Assembly (NCBI RefSeq): GCF_000330505.1
Contig: NW_004443767.1
Location: 442,240 to 490,373 of the forward strand
DNA: 48,134 nt
Reading direction: 5' to 3'
Source of the DNA: Entamoeba invadens IP1
Taxonomy: Eukaryota; Evosea; Mastigamoebida; Endamoebidae
Numbering within the stretch: position 1 is the stretch's first letter; every line of letters starts with the position of its first letter. Under the pieces are notes generated by a model. That model worked only from the letters and a program-made list of their open reading frames with translations. It had not been told where the DNA came from and did no database searches. Positions 28,452-38,769 of the stretch are shown here, piece by piece. A program made the translations under genes and the position numbers.

Positions 28452-30125
28452 TTAATTTACAATGGGAAGTATCCCCTTGTTTTGTCTCTGGAAGTTGTCG
28501 AAGGGGAAGTCCGAGTGGTACGATTTGACTGTTTGAAAGGGGAAGTCCGAGAAGTGTATAGTGGAAAATGATGTGATTAAAGAGTTGACGGATCCCAAAA
28601 TGAGGGTGACTGACTTGCAGGAATGAATTTGGAGTGTGTCGAGATCACAATCTTCTAAGTCAATTTTAGAGTTGTGATTGTGAAATCTCACTAAAGTCAA
28701 AAAGTGAGTGGTTTTGGGAAGAGTAAGTAATTCACATTCTACGTTTTGAAGTGTCACACTTTCTAATGTTTTTATCGGATGGAACTGCAAAAAGTCAACT
28801 TTGACGTTTTCAATCTGTAAATGTTTCAAAGTGGTGTGGCACTCTAAATCATGAGATGAAAAATTATGGAAGTTTTTGACAACTAGATCTGTAAATTTTG
28901 CGGTTTTTAGAGAGGGGAGTTGAGTGTCAGAAATGATCTCTTTTAAGGAAGGAACATTTACGGACTTTAATTGAGAATTGATTAAACTCAAAGATTCAAC
29001 AACTGAATTTTTTTGAACGTCGATGTTTTTGTTTTTGACAAGAATCGTTTTGGTTTTGATAGAAACTTTTTCGAATTTTGGTGATTTCGTTTTTTTCTTT
29101 TCATCAATCACGACAATCCCGGGATGATGAGATTGATACAATGAGAAGTCGGTGTCAGAACGAATGGCATTGAAAGGCGAGTTTTTCAAAGGACATAAAT
29201 GTTGTGGGAAATCAATTTCTATGGAATTTTGATTGCAAACAACTTGCTCTAAAAAATCTAGAGACGACAAATTAACTCTTGTTTTTGAGTTGTCTGAATT
29301 GTACAAAAAGACACTGACAGGAAACATTTGTTTCAACAAAACATCAAACCCATGTTGACTCACATCAAAAAGAACCCACCGCCGTTCAAAAGGAATAAGT
29401 GTCACTGTTGTGTCGCAAAAACAGTCACAGGAAACAACCACTTCACGTTTGGGAATAACATTCTTCTCATCGTTTTGATGGATCTCTTTCTTAATAACAT
29501 TTAATTGTGAAAGAAGCTCTTTGTAATACATATCGCCTCCCAACACCTGCAATATGATCTTTTCAAACCTCTCGTACTGCTTGAGCTTTTCCAAAAACTG
29601 GAAATCGGCGCTATTTGGAGAAAACTTAATGCGTAGGAGTTTCAACTTTTGACCAACGTCAGAAAAGCAGTTTTCCCAGCAAGACACATTTTGAAACTCA
29701 ATACGACAAACCCTCAGAAATTTACACCTCGAGACGTCAAAGCATTCCTCTCTTACAAAAACATTCAGCTCGACAATTTTATTTAAGACCCAAAAGCAGC
29801 TTGAAAACTGGTCTGAAAATGAGTCTGTTAAAAAGATGTTGTCATATTTCTCCAGAATGTTTTTGCAGGAGGATAAAAGTCTTCCAGAGACTCTGACCGT
29901 TTGAAGATTCTGATACAATTCGACCTCTTTTTTAAATTCCTCTGCCTTTTTGAACTGGTCAAACGGATCGTTTGCCTTTTGTCTACTCAGTGCAAATGGG
30001 TTTACTTTCATAAACAAAACAACCTCGCCACACTTTTTCGATACCATTGTTAATTTTTGGATCGTTTTGAATGATGGCGTGTATCGGACAACAATAGAAA
30101 TGAAAAAATTTTGCAATGTTGACAT
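28452..30125 (-). CDS. Leucine-rich-repeat-like protein of Entamoeba type
   Basis: Single exon, 557 residues. It begins with LQNFFISIVVRYTPSFKTIQKLTMVSKKC and then FMKVNP, a short F-box-like N-terminal helix pair that I associate with a large Entamoeba family of LRR-like proteins of unknown function. The remainder alternates short strands and asparagine/leucine positions (for example HTTLKHLQIENVKVDFLQ, TLESVTLQNVECELLTLP, LDTLQIHSCKSVTLILG), an irregular leucine-rich solenoid of about 23-residue units, clearest after residue 400. A putative adaptor or substrate-receptor function follows from the F-box/LRR resemblance only. No signal peptide or membrane segment. Confidence 0.75.
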   Translation of the reverse strand: MSTLQNFFISIVVRYTPSFKTIQKLTMVSKKCGEVVLFMKVNPFALSRQKANDPFDQFKKAEEFKKEVELYQNLQTVRVSGRLLSSCKNILEKYDNIFLTDSFSDQFSSCFWVLNKIVELNVFVREECFDVSRCKFLRVCRIEFQNVSCWENCFSDVGQKLKLLRIKFSPNSADFQFLEKLKQYERFEKIILQVLGGDMYYKELLSQLNVIKKEIHQNDEKNVIPKREVVVSCDCFCDTTVTLIPFERRWVLFDVSQHGFDVLLKQMFPVSVFLYNSDNSKTRVNLSSLDFLEQVVCNQNSIEIDFPQHLCPLKNSPFNAIRSDTDFSLYQSHHPGIVVIDEKKKTKSPKFEKVSIKTKTILVKNKNIDVQKNSVVESLSLINSQLKSVNVPSLKEIISDTQLPSLKTAKFTDLVVKNFHNFSSHDLECHTTLKHLQIENVKVDFLQFHPIKTLESVTLQNVECELLTLPKTTHFLTLVRFHNHNSKIDLEDCDLDTLQIHSCKSVTLILGSVNSLITSFSTIHFSDFPFQTVKSYHSDFPFDNFQRQNKGILPIVN

Positions 30126-30465
30126 AAAAACAATTAATCAAATTTTGAGATGTTTGTAATATTAAATACTTGAAATTATTAATATCAATATTATATCATA
30201 TAGTAATTATTAATAAGCAAAAATATAATATAATTTATAATACAAATGGTATTTATTGTTTTAGTATAATTATAATTAAATCTGTAATTATTGAAAATAG
30301 TTTACATATAATATAAATAAATTAAATATCAAATATACTATTAAATTAAAATCTAATTACTTTATAACTATTAAAATTACTATAATTCTAAAAGTTATTA
30401 AATACAAAAAAATTATACAGTGTTAAAAAACAACCAAAAACATTTAAGGAATGAATATAAACAAA
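30126..30465. other. AT-rich spacer
   Basis: Almost pure A/T. No gene or structured element recognised. Confidence 0.65.
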
Positions 30466-30783
30466 TTAGTTTGACCCATAAATGCACTTGACTGGCATTG
30501 TATCAAAATGAGTACTTTCAATAACAGAACCGAGTTTCGTGAAACTGTCGAGACTCTTTCTGGCGACATTTTTAAGTTTCTCCATTGACGGATTCTTTTT
30601 AATTTTGCCTTTATCAATTGGAATAGCTTCTTCCTTTTGTGTTTTATCCAACAAACTCTGGTCATCCAGTTTCAAGTCTACTTCATCATCCAGCACAACA
30701 ACATCCTGCAATTTAGAGTGTTTAAGTGGTTGTGGTGTTTCACGTTGTGGTTCTGGTGGTAATTTACATACGTCGTTTCCCAT
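30466..30783 (-). CDS. Small N-terminally acylated protein, hypothetical
   Basis: Single exon, 105 residues. The start MGNDVCK fits an N-myristoylation site (Gly2, small residue region, Lys7) with a cysteine at position 6 that could be palmitoylated, the pattern of dually acylated membrane-bound signalling proteins. The rest is hydrophilic and probably disordered: Pro/Gln-rich at 8-20, acidic at 31-42 (LDDEVDLKLDD), basic at 58-75. I see no catalytic domain. It may be a membrane-tethered adaptor. Codon composition contrasts with the nearly pure A/T spacer on its left. Function unknown. Confidence 0.65.
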   Translation of the reverse strand: MGNDVCKLPPEPQRETPQPLKHSKLQDVVVLDDEVDLKLDDQSLLDKTQKEEAIPIDKGKIKKNPSMEKLKNVARKSLDSFTKLGSVIESTHFDTMPVKCIYGSN

Positions 30784-30828
30784 TCTTTTGTTCTGATTAT
30801 GGATTAAATGGATTGGTGTCTTTTTATT

Positions 30829-31147
30829 TCAACTTTTGATTTTTCTATCCAAAGAATGGAAATGTCCATATTCAATTCGTAAAACATCGGGGGTTTGTAT
30901 TATTTGTAAACTTCTATTCTTGTCTTGTGTTTCTAATTCACCCGTTTTACTAGGAAATTCAACGCCAAAAAACAATTTTATATCATTTGTAAATGTCCCG
31001 AAAGTGTGGTACATTTGTTGCTACAATATCGTTATAATCATTTTTTGAAACATTTTTTATTTAAATTTGATGATGGTTTTGGACGTTTTTAAGATATTTT
31101 TTCGGGAATTGAAGTTCTGGTGAATCAGGGCAGAAGATAATGGACAT
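30829..31147 (-). CDS. Possible small two-exon gene
   Basis: Two short stretches on the minus strand are less AT-rich than their surroundings and read like protein. The first starts at ATG 31147 (MSIIFCPDSPELQFPKKYLKN). The second lies after a TAG acceptor at about 31024 and runs to a stop at 30829 (QQMYHTFGTF...EYGHFHSLDRKIKS). Joining them in phase 0 at an atypical GTCCAA donor would give about 84 residues. The donor is not the usual GTTTGT, so the model is weak. Alternatively the second part alone is a 61-codon frame starting at 31014, or this is a decayed gene. No family recognised. Confidence 0.28.
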
Positions 31148-31880
31148 AAAAGTACATTTTATGGCATTTTTTTTTTCGTTTTTGGCTTTTTAAAATCAAC
31201 AAATTGAACCTAAAAAAATAAAGTGAAAACTAGTAATTTTCAAATGTTATAACCAATTCTATATTGATAATAATTTTATTATAATTGTTAATATATTGAT
31301 TAATATTTATACTATAATTTTGTTATACGAATAATCCCATTTTAGAAAATAGAATATTGAAAAAATGATACAATTTTAAAATTCATTTGATTATTTTGTT
31401 AATACAAAAATTGTATCAATAATAATTCACTATACCATTTCAGATCCAGTATTAATAAATGTTATTCAAATACCTTCAGTGAAACTATAAAATAAAAATG
31501 TTTCAACTTCTGTATAAAAAAACAAAAGATGCCGACTTACTAACTTTTGAGTGAATCAATACTCCCAATCTCATCTCAAATTTTTTGTTTCGTTATAAAA
31601 AAATAAGTTGAACTTTCTTTCACAAAAGACCGACTTTAATATTAAACACAACCTTCATGAATTTAAATAATGCAATAACTATTATCTTGAAAAACATAAA
31701 GCTTGGCCATATGTATTTTTGAGTTTTCAGCGTGATTATATAGTGTGATGGTGCCTTTTTCATTGGGTTGAACAATTTAACATTGTCAAATTACCACAAT
31801 CCTTTCATTTTTTGATATATTAAATAATTGGTAAAATTAACTATAATCCGTTTTTTGAAAAAAAAGAACAACAAAATGAG
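31148..31880. other. AT-rich spacer
   Basis: No gene seen. The last 20 bp is the leader of the following plus-strand gene. It contains an ATG at 31876 in another frame that opens a 14-codon frame overlapping the main start. Confidence 0.55.
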
Positions 31881-32432
31881 ATGTCGAAACGGAATGACGG
31901 AACAAATAAGCGTAGTTTAGAGAATCAAGAATCACCCGATTTTACGACGGATGACATGATAAAGGAAACCTACAAAATTATTCTCACAATGCGAAAACAA
32001 AAAGAGAAGATGCGCGAAAGTTTGTTGTCACTTTAACTATTCCTGAAGTTACAAAAAGGAAAGGAGGACGAATTATCGGGACTGTTCGGGCTGCTCGAGG
32101 GTGGGTTGCACCCACCCAACAGCCCATTGTCTTTGGAAAGTAAATACAGAGAGGTGATGAAAGAATGTCAAGAGGTACAAAAGAAGAACGCGTCGTTGGT
32201 GGCGCAAACCGAATTTTTAAGGGCACAGATACAAATTTCAAAACAAGTTATTGACAGCATGCATTCTGTACATAATCTGAACAACACTATCGAAGATCAA
32301 ACGTTTCAAATTTTCTCATTGGAAAATAAATTACTGAAAGAACAAACTAAGAAATTGGTCGCACAAAAAAAGGCTTCAATGTGTAAAAAGCTCGAACACC
32401 CGAAGAACAGAGAAGTTGTTGTGATCGAATAA
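31881..32432 (+). CDS. Small coiled-coil protein (2 exons, 39-nt intron), hypothetical
   Basis: Proposed exons are 31881-32019 and 32059-32432, giving 170 residues. The same frame is open on both sides but is broken by TAA at 32034-32036. A GTTTGT donor lies exactly before it (32020), and an AAAAAG acceptor at 32058 removes 39 nt in phase 1. The protein is hydrophilic: an N-terminal region with KQKEKMRE, a short linker GLHPPNSPLSLE, then a long coiled coil (about 75-155) with heptads such as LVAQTEFLRAQIQISKQVI and IFSLENKLLKEQTKKL. No signal peptide. It could be a scaffold or tethering factor; no family recognised. If the intron is not real, translation would stop after about 51 residues. 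Confidence 0.6.
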
Positions 32433-33042
32433 AACCCTATTAGTACCAGTAATTTGTTCAATTCTGATTGATTATTTTATCGCTTTTATAATTAGTATTT
32501 CATGATGATATTATTTAAAACAGTTTTTAGTTTCGAAATTACTTGAACTAATTAAAAACTTTTGGTTAATCATATAATTAATAAACTATTTTTACATTCT
32601 GAAACAAACTCGAATCCACGATACAAAAAGTAGGCAAAAATGTAATATCATTTTTGCCATTTTACATGTGAAAATAAGACTAAACTTAGCAAAAGCATTA
32701 AATAGTAAGCACATTATCATTGCGAAGTAAAAACTTTATAATTTTCAACACCACTCCAACAGAAAATGAAGTGTTTTAAAATGGGACTTTAGAAACGGTT
32801 TGTTTAGTAAATACAAGATAACGAAGCATTTCTTATTTTTAGCTGAAAATATAATAATTAAACAAATTGACAACAGTAAATAACATTTCTAATAAAATAT
32901 AAAAAGTTATATTAAAATTTATTATTTGATAGTAACCAGAAATAGCAAGTAAATGTTAACACCACCAAAAAGATGAAAAAGGTAAATAAAAACCAGTTTG
33001 GAACTACGACAGAACTAGTTACTATAAAAATTCCTATATTAG
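32433..33042. other. AT-rich spacer with promoter of the kinase gene
   Basis: No gene seen. Just before the kinase ATG there is TATAAAAATTCC at 33023-33034, close to the Entamoeba initiator AAAAATTCA. Confidence 0.45.
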
Positions 33043-34968
33043 ATGCACAGGCGCCAAGTGACTCCAGAGTATAAAGTAGAATCAAACTTCACAAGGTTCA
33101 AGCATCTTATAGACAATGGGTGGACTGTGGATCACAAGAACGCAAAGAGAATCTGTATAACCATCCCAGACTCTGTCGGCTTTTTGAAACTTATGGAAGT
33201 CAACAAGACGGATGATATGAAAATGAAGGAAATTGAACAAACAGCGTCACAAATAGCATCGTTGATGAAGAGTCAAACCTCACTGAAACTGACCAAAAAG
33301 AAAGTTGTGTTGGAGCAAACGAAGGTGCAGAACTCAAAGCCCGTTTGGAGACCAATTAAAAGAGGAAAGACTCTTGAAGACCTTGAATTGGATAAACACA
33401 AAATATCGAAAAACAAATTACTCTCAAGGTCTTTTGTCACGTTGTCTGCTGCTGACAGAGAACAACTGAAAAACTTAAAAGGAGAGGAAAGAACAAAACA
33501 GTTGCTTTCTTTTGGAAAAGATAAACCAAAGTCTCCACGAGCAAAATCCCCACGCACTGCTCAAAGTGATGATTTGGAAAAATTGAAAGCAAAATGTGAC
33601 AAAGCACAACTCCATGAAATTGGCTCTCCAATAGTCGAACCACAAAAAGATGAAAAATTACAAGTCGAAAAACACGAAGAAAAAATGGAAGTCAAAAAAG
33701 AGGAGAAAAGTCCAGTAACTCCACCGAAGAAGAAGTCGACCAAAAAGACCAAAAAGGAGAAAAATTTTAAATTAAGCACTTTACTTAATTCAAATTTTAG
33801 TTCACGACACACCTCTGATTTAGTCTCAGAGCAACAAGAAGAGAAGCCAAACAATGTAGTCGAACCAACACAACAACAAAAGAAAGATGTTCAACTCATT
33901 AAAGAAGTTAAATTCGAAGTACCCAAATCACCGGAACACTTGGGTTCTCCACGATCACCAAAGTTATCTCCATCCCCGGAGTTTGATGACTCTGATGAAA
34001 TTGTCATCAAAAATTCGGACTCAGAAAGCGCAGAAAAGGTACCAGTTGATCGTCCCGAAACTCCAACAATAGATAAAAAGGATGCCATACATATTGAGAA
34101 CCCATTTGTGTATGCACGCCCGTGTAATATAGAAGAGGTGTATGACATGAAAGAGATGGTAGGCCGTGGTGGCTTTTCTGTGGTTCATCGAGTTGTCAAT
34201 CGTGAGAGTGGACAAGAAGAAGCCTTAAAGGTGATTGAAAAGGATTTGATAGACGACAGAGTCCGCGAGGCTTTAGAGCGGGAAATTGGGATCACAAGAA
34301 ATTTGAAGCACGAGAACGTTGTTCAAGTATTTGATGTTTTAGAGGACGAAGAGTACATCTACGTTGCAATGGAATATATCACCGCGGGGAGTTTGTTTGC
34401 GCGAATAATGAAGAAGCCATTAAGTGAACAAGAGGGGCAGTGGGTAGGGTATCAACTTGCAAGAACTCTCTATTATTTACACTCAAATGGGATATGCCAC
34501 AGAGATGTGAAGCCTGAAAACATATTAATATCAGACGAGAAGGAACTTAATATCAAATTAATCGACTTTGGATTGGCGAAGAACTTCAGAGATGAAGGAC
34601 TGAATACCCCTTGCGGGACTGCGTTGTATGCTGCTCCAGAGATCTTAATGAAGAAAGAAAGTTACACGTGTGGAGTTGATATTTGGTGTGTTGGTATTTC
34701 CGTGTTTGTGGCGATGTGTGGGTATCAACCTTTCGATGGCGATAATTTGGAGGAGAACTTGCAACAAATGAGAATTGGAGATGTTAACTTCGATGAAGAC
34801 GAGTGGGGGGTGATCTCAGTGGTGTGTAAAAACTTCATTTTGGGGTGCTTGAAAATGAACTGCGAGAAAAGATTAACTGCCGAGACTATGTTGATCCACC
34901 CATGGCTCTATGGCCCTACAGTGTATGTAAACCCGTACTTCCAAAAGCTCCTCGCATCGTTTGTGTAA
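33043..34968 (+). CDS. Ser/Thr protein kinase, CAMK-like
   Basis: Single exon, 641 residues. The kinase domain fills about 365-625: Gly loop VGRGGFSVVH (from 373), Lys396 in ALKVIEK, catalytic loop HRDVKPEN (His486, Asp488), DFG (Asp508-Gly510), GTALYAAPE, and the VDIWCVGISVFVAMCGYQPF helix. All catalytic residues are present, so it should be active. The subdomain VIb-XI pattern (HRDVKPENIL, GYQPF) resembles CaMK/DCLK kinases. I see no calmodulin-binding tail; only about 16 residues follow the domain. The N-terminal 50 residues form a small folded-looking unit (FTRFKHLIDNGWTVDHK...). Residues 130-360 are a Lys/Glu/Pro/Ser-rich linker with SP and TP sites (SPRAKSPR). Substrates unknown. Confidence 0.9.
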   Translation: MHRRQVTPEYKVESNFTRFKHLIDNGWTVDHKNAKRICITIPDSVGFLKLMEVNKTDDMKMKEIEQTASQIASLMKSQTSLKLTKKKVVLEQTKVQNSKPVWRPIKRGKTLEDLELDKHKISKNKLLSRSFVTLSAADREQLKNLKGEERTKQLLSFGKDKPKSPRAKSPRTAQSDDLEKLKAKCDKAQLHEIGSPIVEPQKDEKLQVEKHEEKMEVKKEEKSPVTPPKKKSTKKTKKEKNFKLSTLLNSNFSSRHTSDLVSEQQEEKPNNVVEPTQQQKKDVQLIKEVKFEVPKSPEHLGSPRSPKLSPSPEFDDSDEIVIKNSDSESAEKVPVDRPETPTIDKKDAIHIENPFVYARPCNIEEVYDMKEMVGRGGFSVVHRVVNRESGQEEALKVIEKDLIDDRVREALEREIGITRNLKHENVVQVFDVLEDEEYIYVAMEYITAGSLFARIMKKPLSEQEGQWVGYQLARTLYYLHSNGICHRDVKPENILISDEKELNIKLIDFGLAKNFRDEGLNTPCGTALYAAPEILMKKESYTCGVDIWCVGISVFVAMCGYQPFDGDNLEENLQQMRIGDVNFDEDEWGVISVVCKNFILGCLKMNCEKRLTAETMLIHPWLYGPTVYVNPYFQKLLASFV

Positions 34969-35556
34969 TTTTTAGAGTGTGTTTGGTGTCTTGTTATTTG
35001 CGATGTATTTTTCTAAACATATTGGTCAAGAGAAACATTTAATCAAGAAGAAAAATGAATTTTAGGTCCGATATAATTTAACGATTTGAAATTAAAAATG
35101 AAAAATGCTATAAAGAATAATTACATATAGTATTTTTTGTTAATCCAATGAATTCTATAATTCTATTATAAATTATAATAAATTTACAATAAAAGCATTT
35201 CTTTTATTATTTTTGTTTGAAAAGTTAAAAAACAGAAAAGAAAAATTTAGTCGGTAGTTTTTTAAATATCCTGTTGTGCCATATAAATAAGTGGATTACA
35301 AAATAAAGAAAAATTATGTCAAAGAAAAAGAGTAAGAAAAATCACATGAAAAGAAAAAGACAGTGAAAAATCTTTTATTCGAGAAATAATTTAAGTGAAT
35401 ATTTTTACAAGAAAAGTTGAGAAAAGATTTTTTTAATTTAAAAAAAGGTGAAGGGGAATTTTTTCCATTAGAAAATTTTCTGATGAAAAAGCTCTGCATT
35501 TCTGTTTTAAAAGGAGTTGTCTATTTAAATCGCTCGAAAAACTCTGAAGACATATC
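34969..35556. other. AT-rich spacer, purine-rich right half
   Basis: No gene seen. From about 35305 to 35520 the plus strand is strikingly A/G-rich (runs of AAAGAAAAA). Confidence 0.5.
35521..35533 (+). promoter_or_regulatory. TATA-like element before the repeat surface protein
   Basis: CTATTTAAATCGC lies 24-36 nt upstream of the ATG at 35557. It matches the Entamoeba TATA-like consensus (G/C)TATTTAAA and its usual spacing. Assignment is by position and motif. Confidence 0.45.
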
Positions 35557-38196
35557 ATGAAAGCTATTTGCCTTTTCTTATTACTGCAAATACTCAATGC
35601 ACAATTCACATGCACTGAACCAATTGAAATTGACCCATATACCAAAGACTACGACTCAGGAACTTTTACATTAAATGTTGGAAACTCGAAATGGAATTGT
35701 AATGGAACTGAAATCACACAAGGCAGTTACGTATTTGCTTTTACACCAGCTCACAAAGCTGAGTTTGTTATAAGCACTTGCTATCCTGAAACTTTAATAT
35801 CACCAAGAATCATTGTTGGTACAATGTGCGGTAATGATGTTCTACAACAATGTGTCAATGCTGAAGATGCCACTTTGGAGGCATGTGAAGGACATAGATC
35901 AAGAATTAAATTCACAGCAACAGAGAAACAGAAATATTATATCATGGTCACAGGAACAACCGCTATAGAAAATGGCCAATTTAGAATGGTGGTTTCCAAA
36001 ACTGTCGATTACAATAACGTCTATTGTAACAACGCAGTTGGAATTGAAGTTCCAAGTACTCAAACTTTTACTACAACTGCTGATGCTTCATTTGATTCAT
36101 ATCAGAACACCAGAGGGTACTGGTTCACTTTCACTGCAGAGCAAGAAAAGATCTACATAAACACATGCAACAAGTTCACAACAGTTGCCGCTGCTTTGTA
36201 TCTTTTTGAAGCAGATAAAATGAATTACACAGATACAAGATGCCGATACGACACTGCTATTATCTCTGATAAATATGGGTGTGGTAACAGTGGAAGACTT
36301 GCCAAGACCATTGTAGTTGGAACGAAATACATGTTGTATGTTACTTCATCTGATGACACTGAGACATCACCAAACGTTGGATCCATCCAATTATACATAT
36401 CATACGAAGCAGATGCATCTACATGTGAAAAGGCATATGCGATTACTTCAGTTCCAGTCACTGTTACAGTCTCTTTGAAAAATATGGACAAGACCACTAC
36501 TTCATGCAAAACAGAGAATTATGGATTTTATGCAACAATTAAAGGAGATGGAGAAAGATATGCAATCCATACTTGTGCAACTTCTGGTGGAATGGATTCA
36601 AGCGTTGAACTCTTTGATGGAAGTTGTGATGCCTGTGATACCACTGACAGAAAAGCATGTGGATCAGGGAAGTACTATATCAAAACATTAGAAATAGGTA
36701 AGGTGTACTATATAAGAGCATCTTCAACTACTAATATTAATCCTATCACTTTGACCATATCAAAAGTCGGAGACACTGATAACTATCAGTGCTCTGCTGC
36801 CAAAGAAATCTCTGTTATGAACAAAGGAGACAAATTCTCAAAACAATTAATTGGAGCAACACATCTCACATCAGAGAGTGGATGTATGATGGCATCCAAC
36901 AAACAAGGAGCATGGTACAAATTGACTGGAATTAAAGACAATGTCGAGGTCGTTGTCAGTGTATTACCAGGCAACACACAATACTACAACACATACATTG
37001 AGATTAACGACGATTGTTCCTCTCCGTCACTCTGTTCTGAATTTAGTAACACTGCTCAATTCACTTTGAATAAAGGAAAGACTATAAACATCTTTGCCAC
37101 AGCTCCTTTGGCGAATCAAGCAAGTGTTTCAGAAGCTTTGCCGGCCTTTGGTGAATTTATGTTATTCATTGGATATGGAATGGAAAAGAATGGAAAGACT
37201 ATCGAAGATAGAATCGAGGTGTCTCTCCCATACACTGGTATTGCTTTATTGGGCAATTCTTACCACAATTGGCCATGTTGGCAAGTTAGATACACTGTTG
37301 GTCTCTACTATGGATTCAAGATTGAAGCGGGTAAGTCATATGCAATTAACACATGTGGTGACGAGACTACAAATTTGGTTGTTCCAGATGTCTCTGGTGA
37401 TTACACGGCTCCTGATTGGAAGTGTTTGTTAGAGTCAAATTTTGTTCCAACATGTGGAAATGGTGGATATGTCAAAGTGAATGTACCATCAGTATTAAAA
37501 GATATGAATGGATTGGTCTCCATTCACTCTTCATATGAAGAACATGCCAAAGAAGTTGCAAGAGTCAATATTTATGAAGAAAACGCCATTCAACCCAATG
37601 CAGAATGTACTTCGGCTGAGGCAGTTTCTGTTCCATCCACTAAGTATTTCAACACAATGTACTCTTATTCATCACGTAGAGTATGTGGAGAGACTATTGA
37701 TGGTATTAAAGGTGTTTGGTATACTGTCACTGCTACAAAGGATAAAAAGCTATCAATTAATACCGACGACATCACTTCTTTTGTCTCCCATATAGGTGTC
37801 TACAAGTCATGCCAAACGAAGCTTCATGAGTCATTGCCATCGGAATGTTTAGCTTATGGAGATCACAAAGATCTTCCCATTGGTGAAAGGGGGACATCAG
37901 TTGAGTATGATATGAAGAGTGGTGAGACTATTTATGTCTTTGTTGGTGCTTATAAGAACACAGAAGATGGACTTGGAAGAATATCATTCAAATGGTTTGG
38001 AGAAGAAGAAAATGATGACGATGATGTATCTTCTGAAAGCAAAAGTGTTGAACCAAAAGATGATGGACTTTCTGGTGGAGAAATCTTTGGTATTGTTTTT
38101 GGAGTTATTATGATTATTGTTGTGATCGCTGCTATTGTTGGTGTTATAATGTTCTTTGTTATTAGAAGCAAGAAAACCCAGTATGGCGGATTTTAA
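35557..38196 (+). CDS. Large type I surface protein with repeated Cys-containing domains
   Basis: Single exon, 879 residues. A signal peptide (MKAICLFLLLQILNA) is followed by an ectodomain of about 810 residues built from roughly six diverged units of 120-150 residues. Each unit shows a 'C..A..I.VPST..F' strand, a 'G.WF/YT.TA...K..INTC' pair, a 'C....CG' loop and a final 'G..YYI.V' strand. The best copies begin near residues 158, 290, 412 and 685, and the fifth (about 540-660) is shifted. The pattern recalls bacterial pre-peptidase C-terminal-like beta sandwiches, but that is only resemblance. An acidic stretch (EEENDDDDVSSES) precedes one transmembrane helix (about 848-870) and a short tail RSKKTQYGGF. 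It is probably an adhesion or coat protein. Uninterrupted length supports a real, functional gene. Confidence 0.83.
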   Translation: MKAICLFLLLQILNAQFTCTEPIEIDPYTKDYDSGTFTLNVGNSKWNCNGTEITQGSYVFAFTPAHKAEFVISTCYPETLISPRIIVGTMCGNDVLQQCVNAEDATLEACEGHRSRIKFTATEKQKYYIMVTGTTAIENGQFRMVVSKTVDYNNVYCNNAVGIEVPSTQTFTTTADASFDSYQNTRGYWFTFTAEQEKIYINTCNKFTTVAAALYLFEADKMNYTDTRCRYDTAIISDKYGCGNSGRLAKTIVVGTKYMLYVTSSDDTETSPNVGSIQLYISYEADASTCEKAYAITSVPVTVTVSLKNMDKTTTSCKTENYGFYATIKGDGERYAIHTCATSGGMDSSVELFDGSCDACDTTDRKACGSGKYYIKTLEIGKVYYIRASSTTNINPITLTISKVGDTDNYQCSAAKEISVMNKGDKFSKQLIGATHLTSESGCMMASNKQGAWYKLTGIKDNVEVVVSVLPGNTQYYNTYIEINDDCSSPSLCSEFSNTAQFTLNKGKTINIFATAPLANQASVSEALPAFGEFMLFIGYGMEKNGKTIEDRIEVSLPYTGIALLGNSYHNWPCWQVRYTVGLYYGFKIEAGKSYAINTCGDETTNLVVPDVSGDYTAPDWKCLLESNFVPTCGNGGYVKVNVPSVLKDMNGLVSIHSSYEEHAKEVARVNIYEENAIQPNAECTSAEAVSVPSTKYFNTMYSYSSRRVCGETIDGIKGVWYTVTATKDKKLSINTDDITSFVSHIGVYKSCQTKLHESLPSECLAYGDHKDLPIGERGTSVEYDMKSGETIYVFVGAYKNTEDGLGRISFKWFGEEENDDDDVSSESKSVEPKDDGLSGGEIFGIVFGVIMIIVVIAAIVGVIMFFVIRSKKTQYGGF

Positions 38197-38769
38197 TTGA
38201 AGTATTAACAATTCTTTTAATTTTAATTAACGAATTTATTTTTGATTTTTTATCTTAATCAACGTTCAAAATTATATTAAGTAATGTGTTTTTTTAACAT
38301 TTATTATTAACGATTATTACAAATTATTATGACGTTAATTACAAAATGTGTTAAATTAATTAATATGTTAAATAAGTGTATAAAAACTTATTTATGTCAA
38401 AATTCAAAAACTTTTTAACTTGTTCCTCTCATTCAAACCTTTTTACAAAAGTGTATTGATTATTTTTTCCATAAAAAAACTGAATATTATATCGGAGAAA
38501 ACAATTGTTATGCTCACCAAAATAACAGAATCATTCAAATAAAAGTCAATTAATACATCCGGTAAAAAAAGTTAATAAAAGCAAAAAAGCGTTTTTGTCA
38601 ATCCCAAACAAAACTAAATGTTTGGTTTTAATATTAATTTATGATTAAGACAAAGATTCCAAAACTACAAACCAAAGTTAAAGTGGAGCTAAAAGTGGTG
38701 TTAACATTTTCAATGAACCTGTAGATTGACAGTGTGATCGAAATTGTGAGTGAAAAAAATCAAAAACAG
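38197..38769. other. AT-rich spacer
   Basis: No gene seen. Repeated TTAATTAACGA-type strings occur near 38215-38240 and again in the spacer 41234-41573. Confidence 0.55.
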
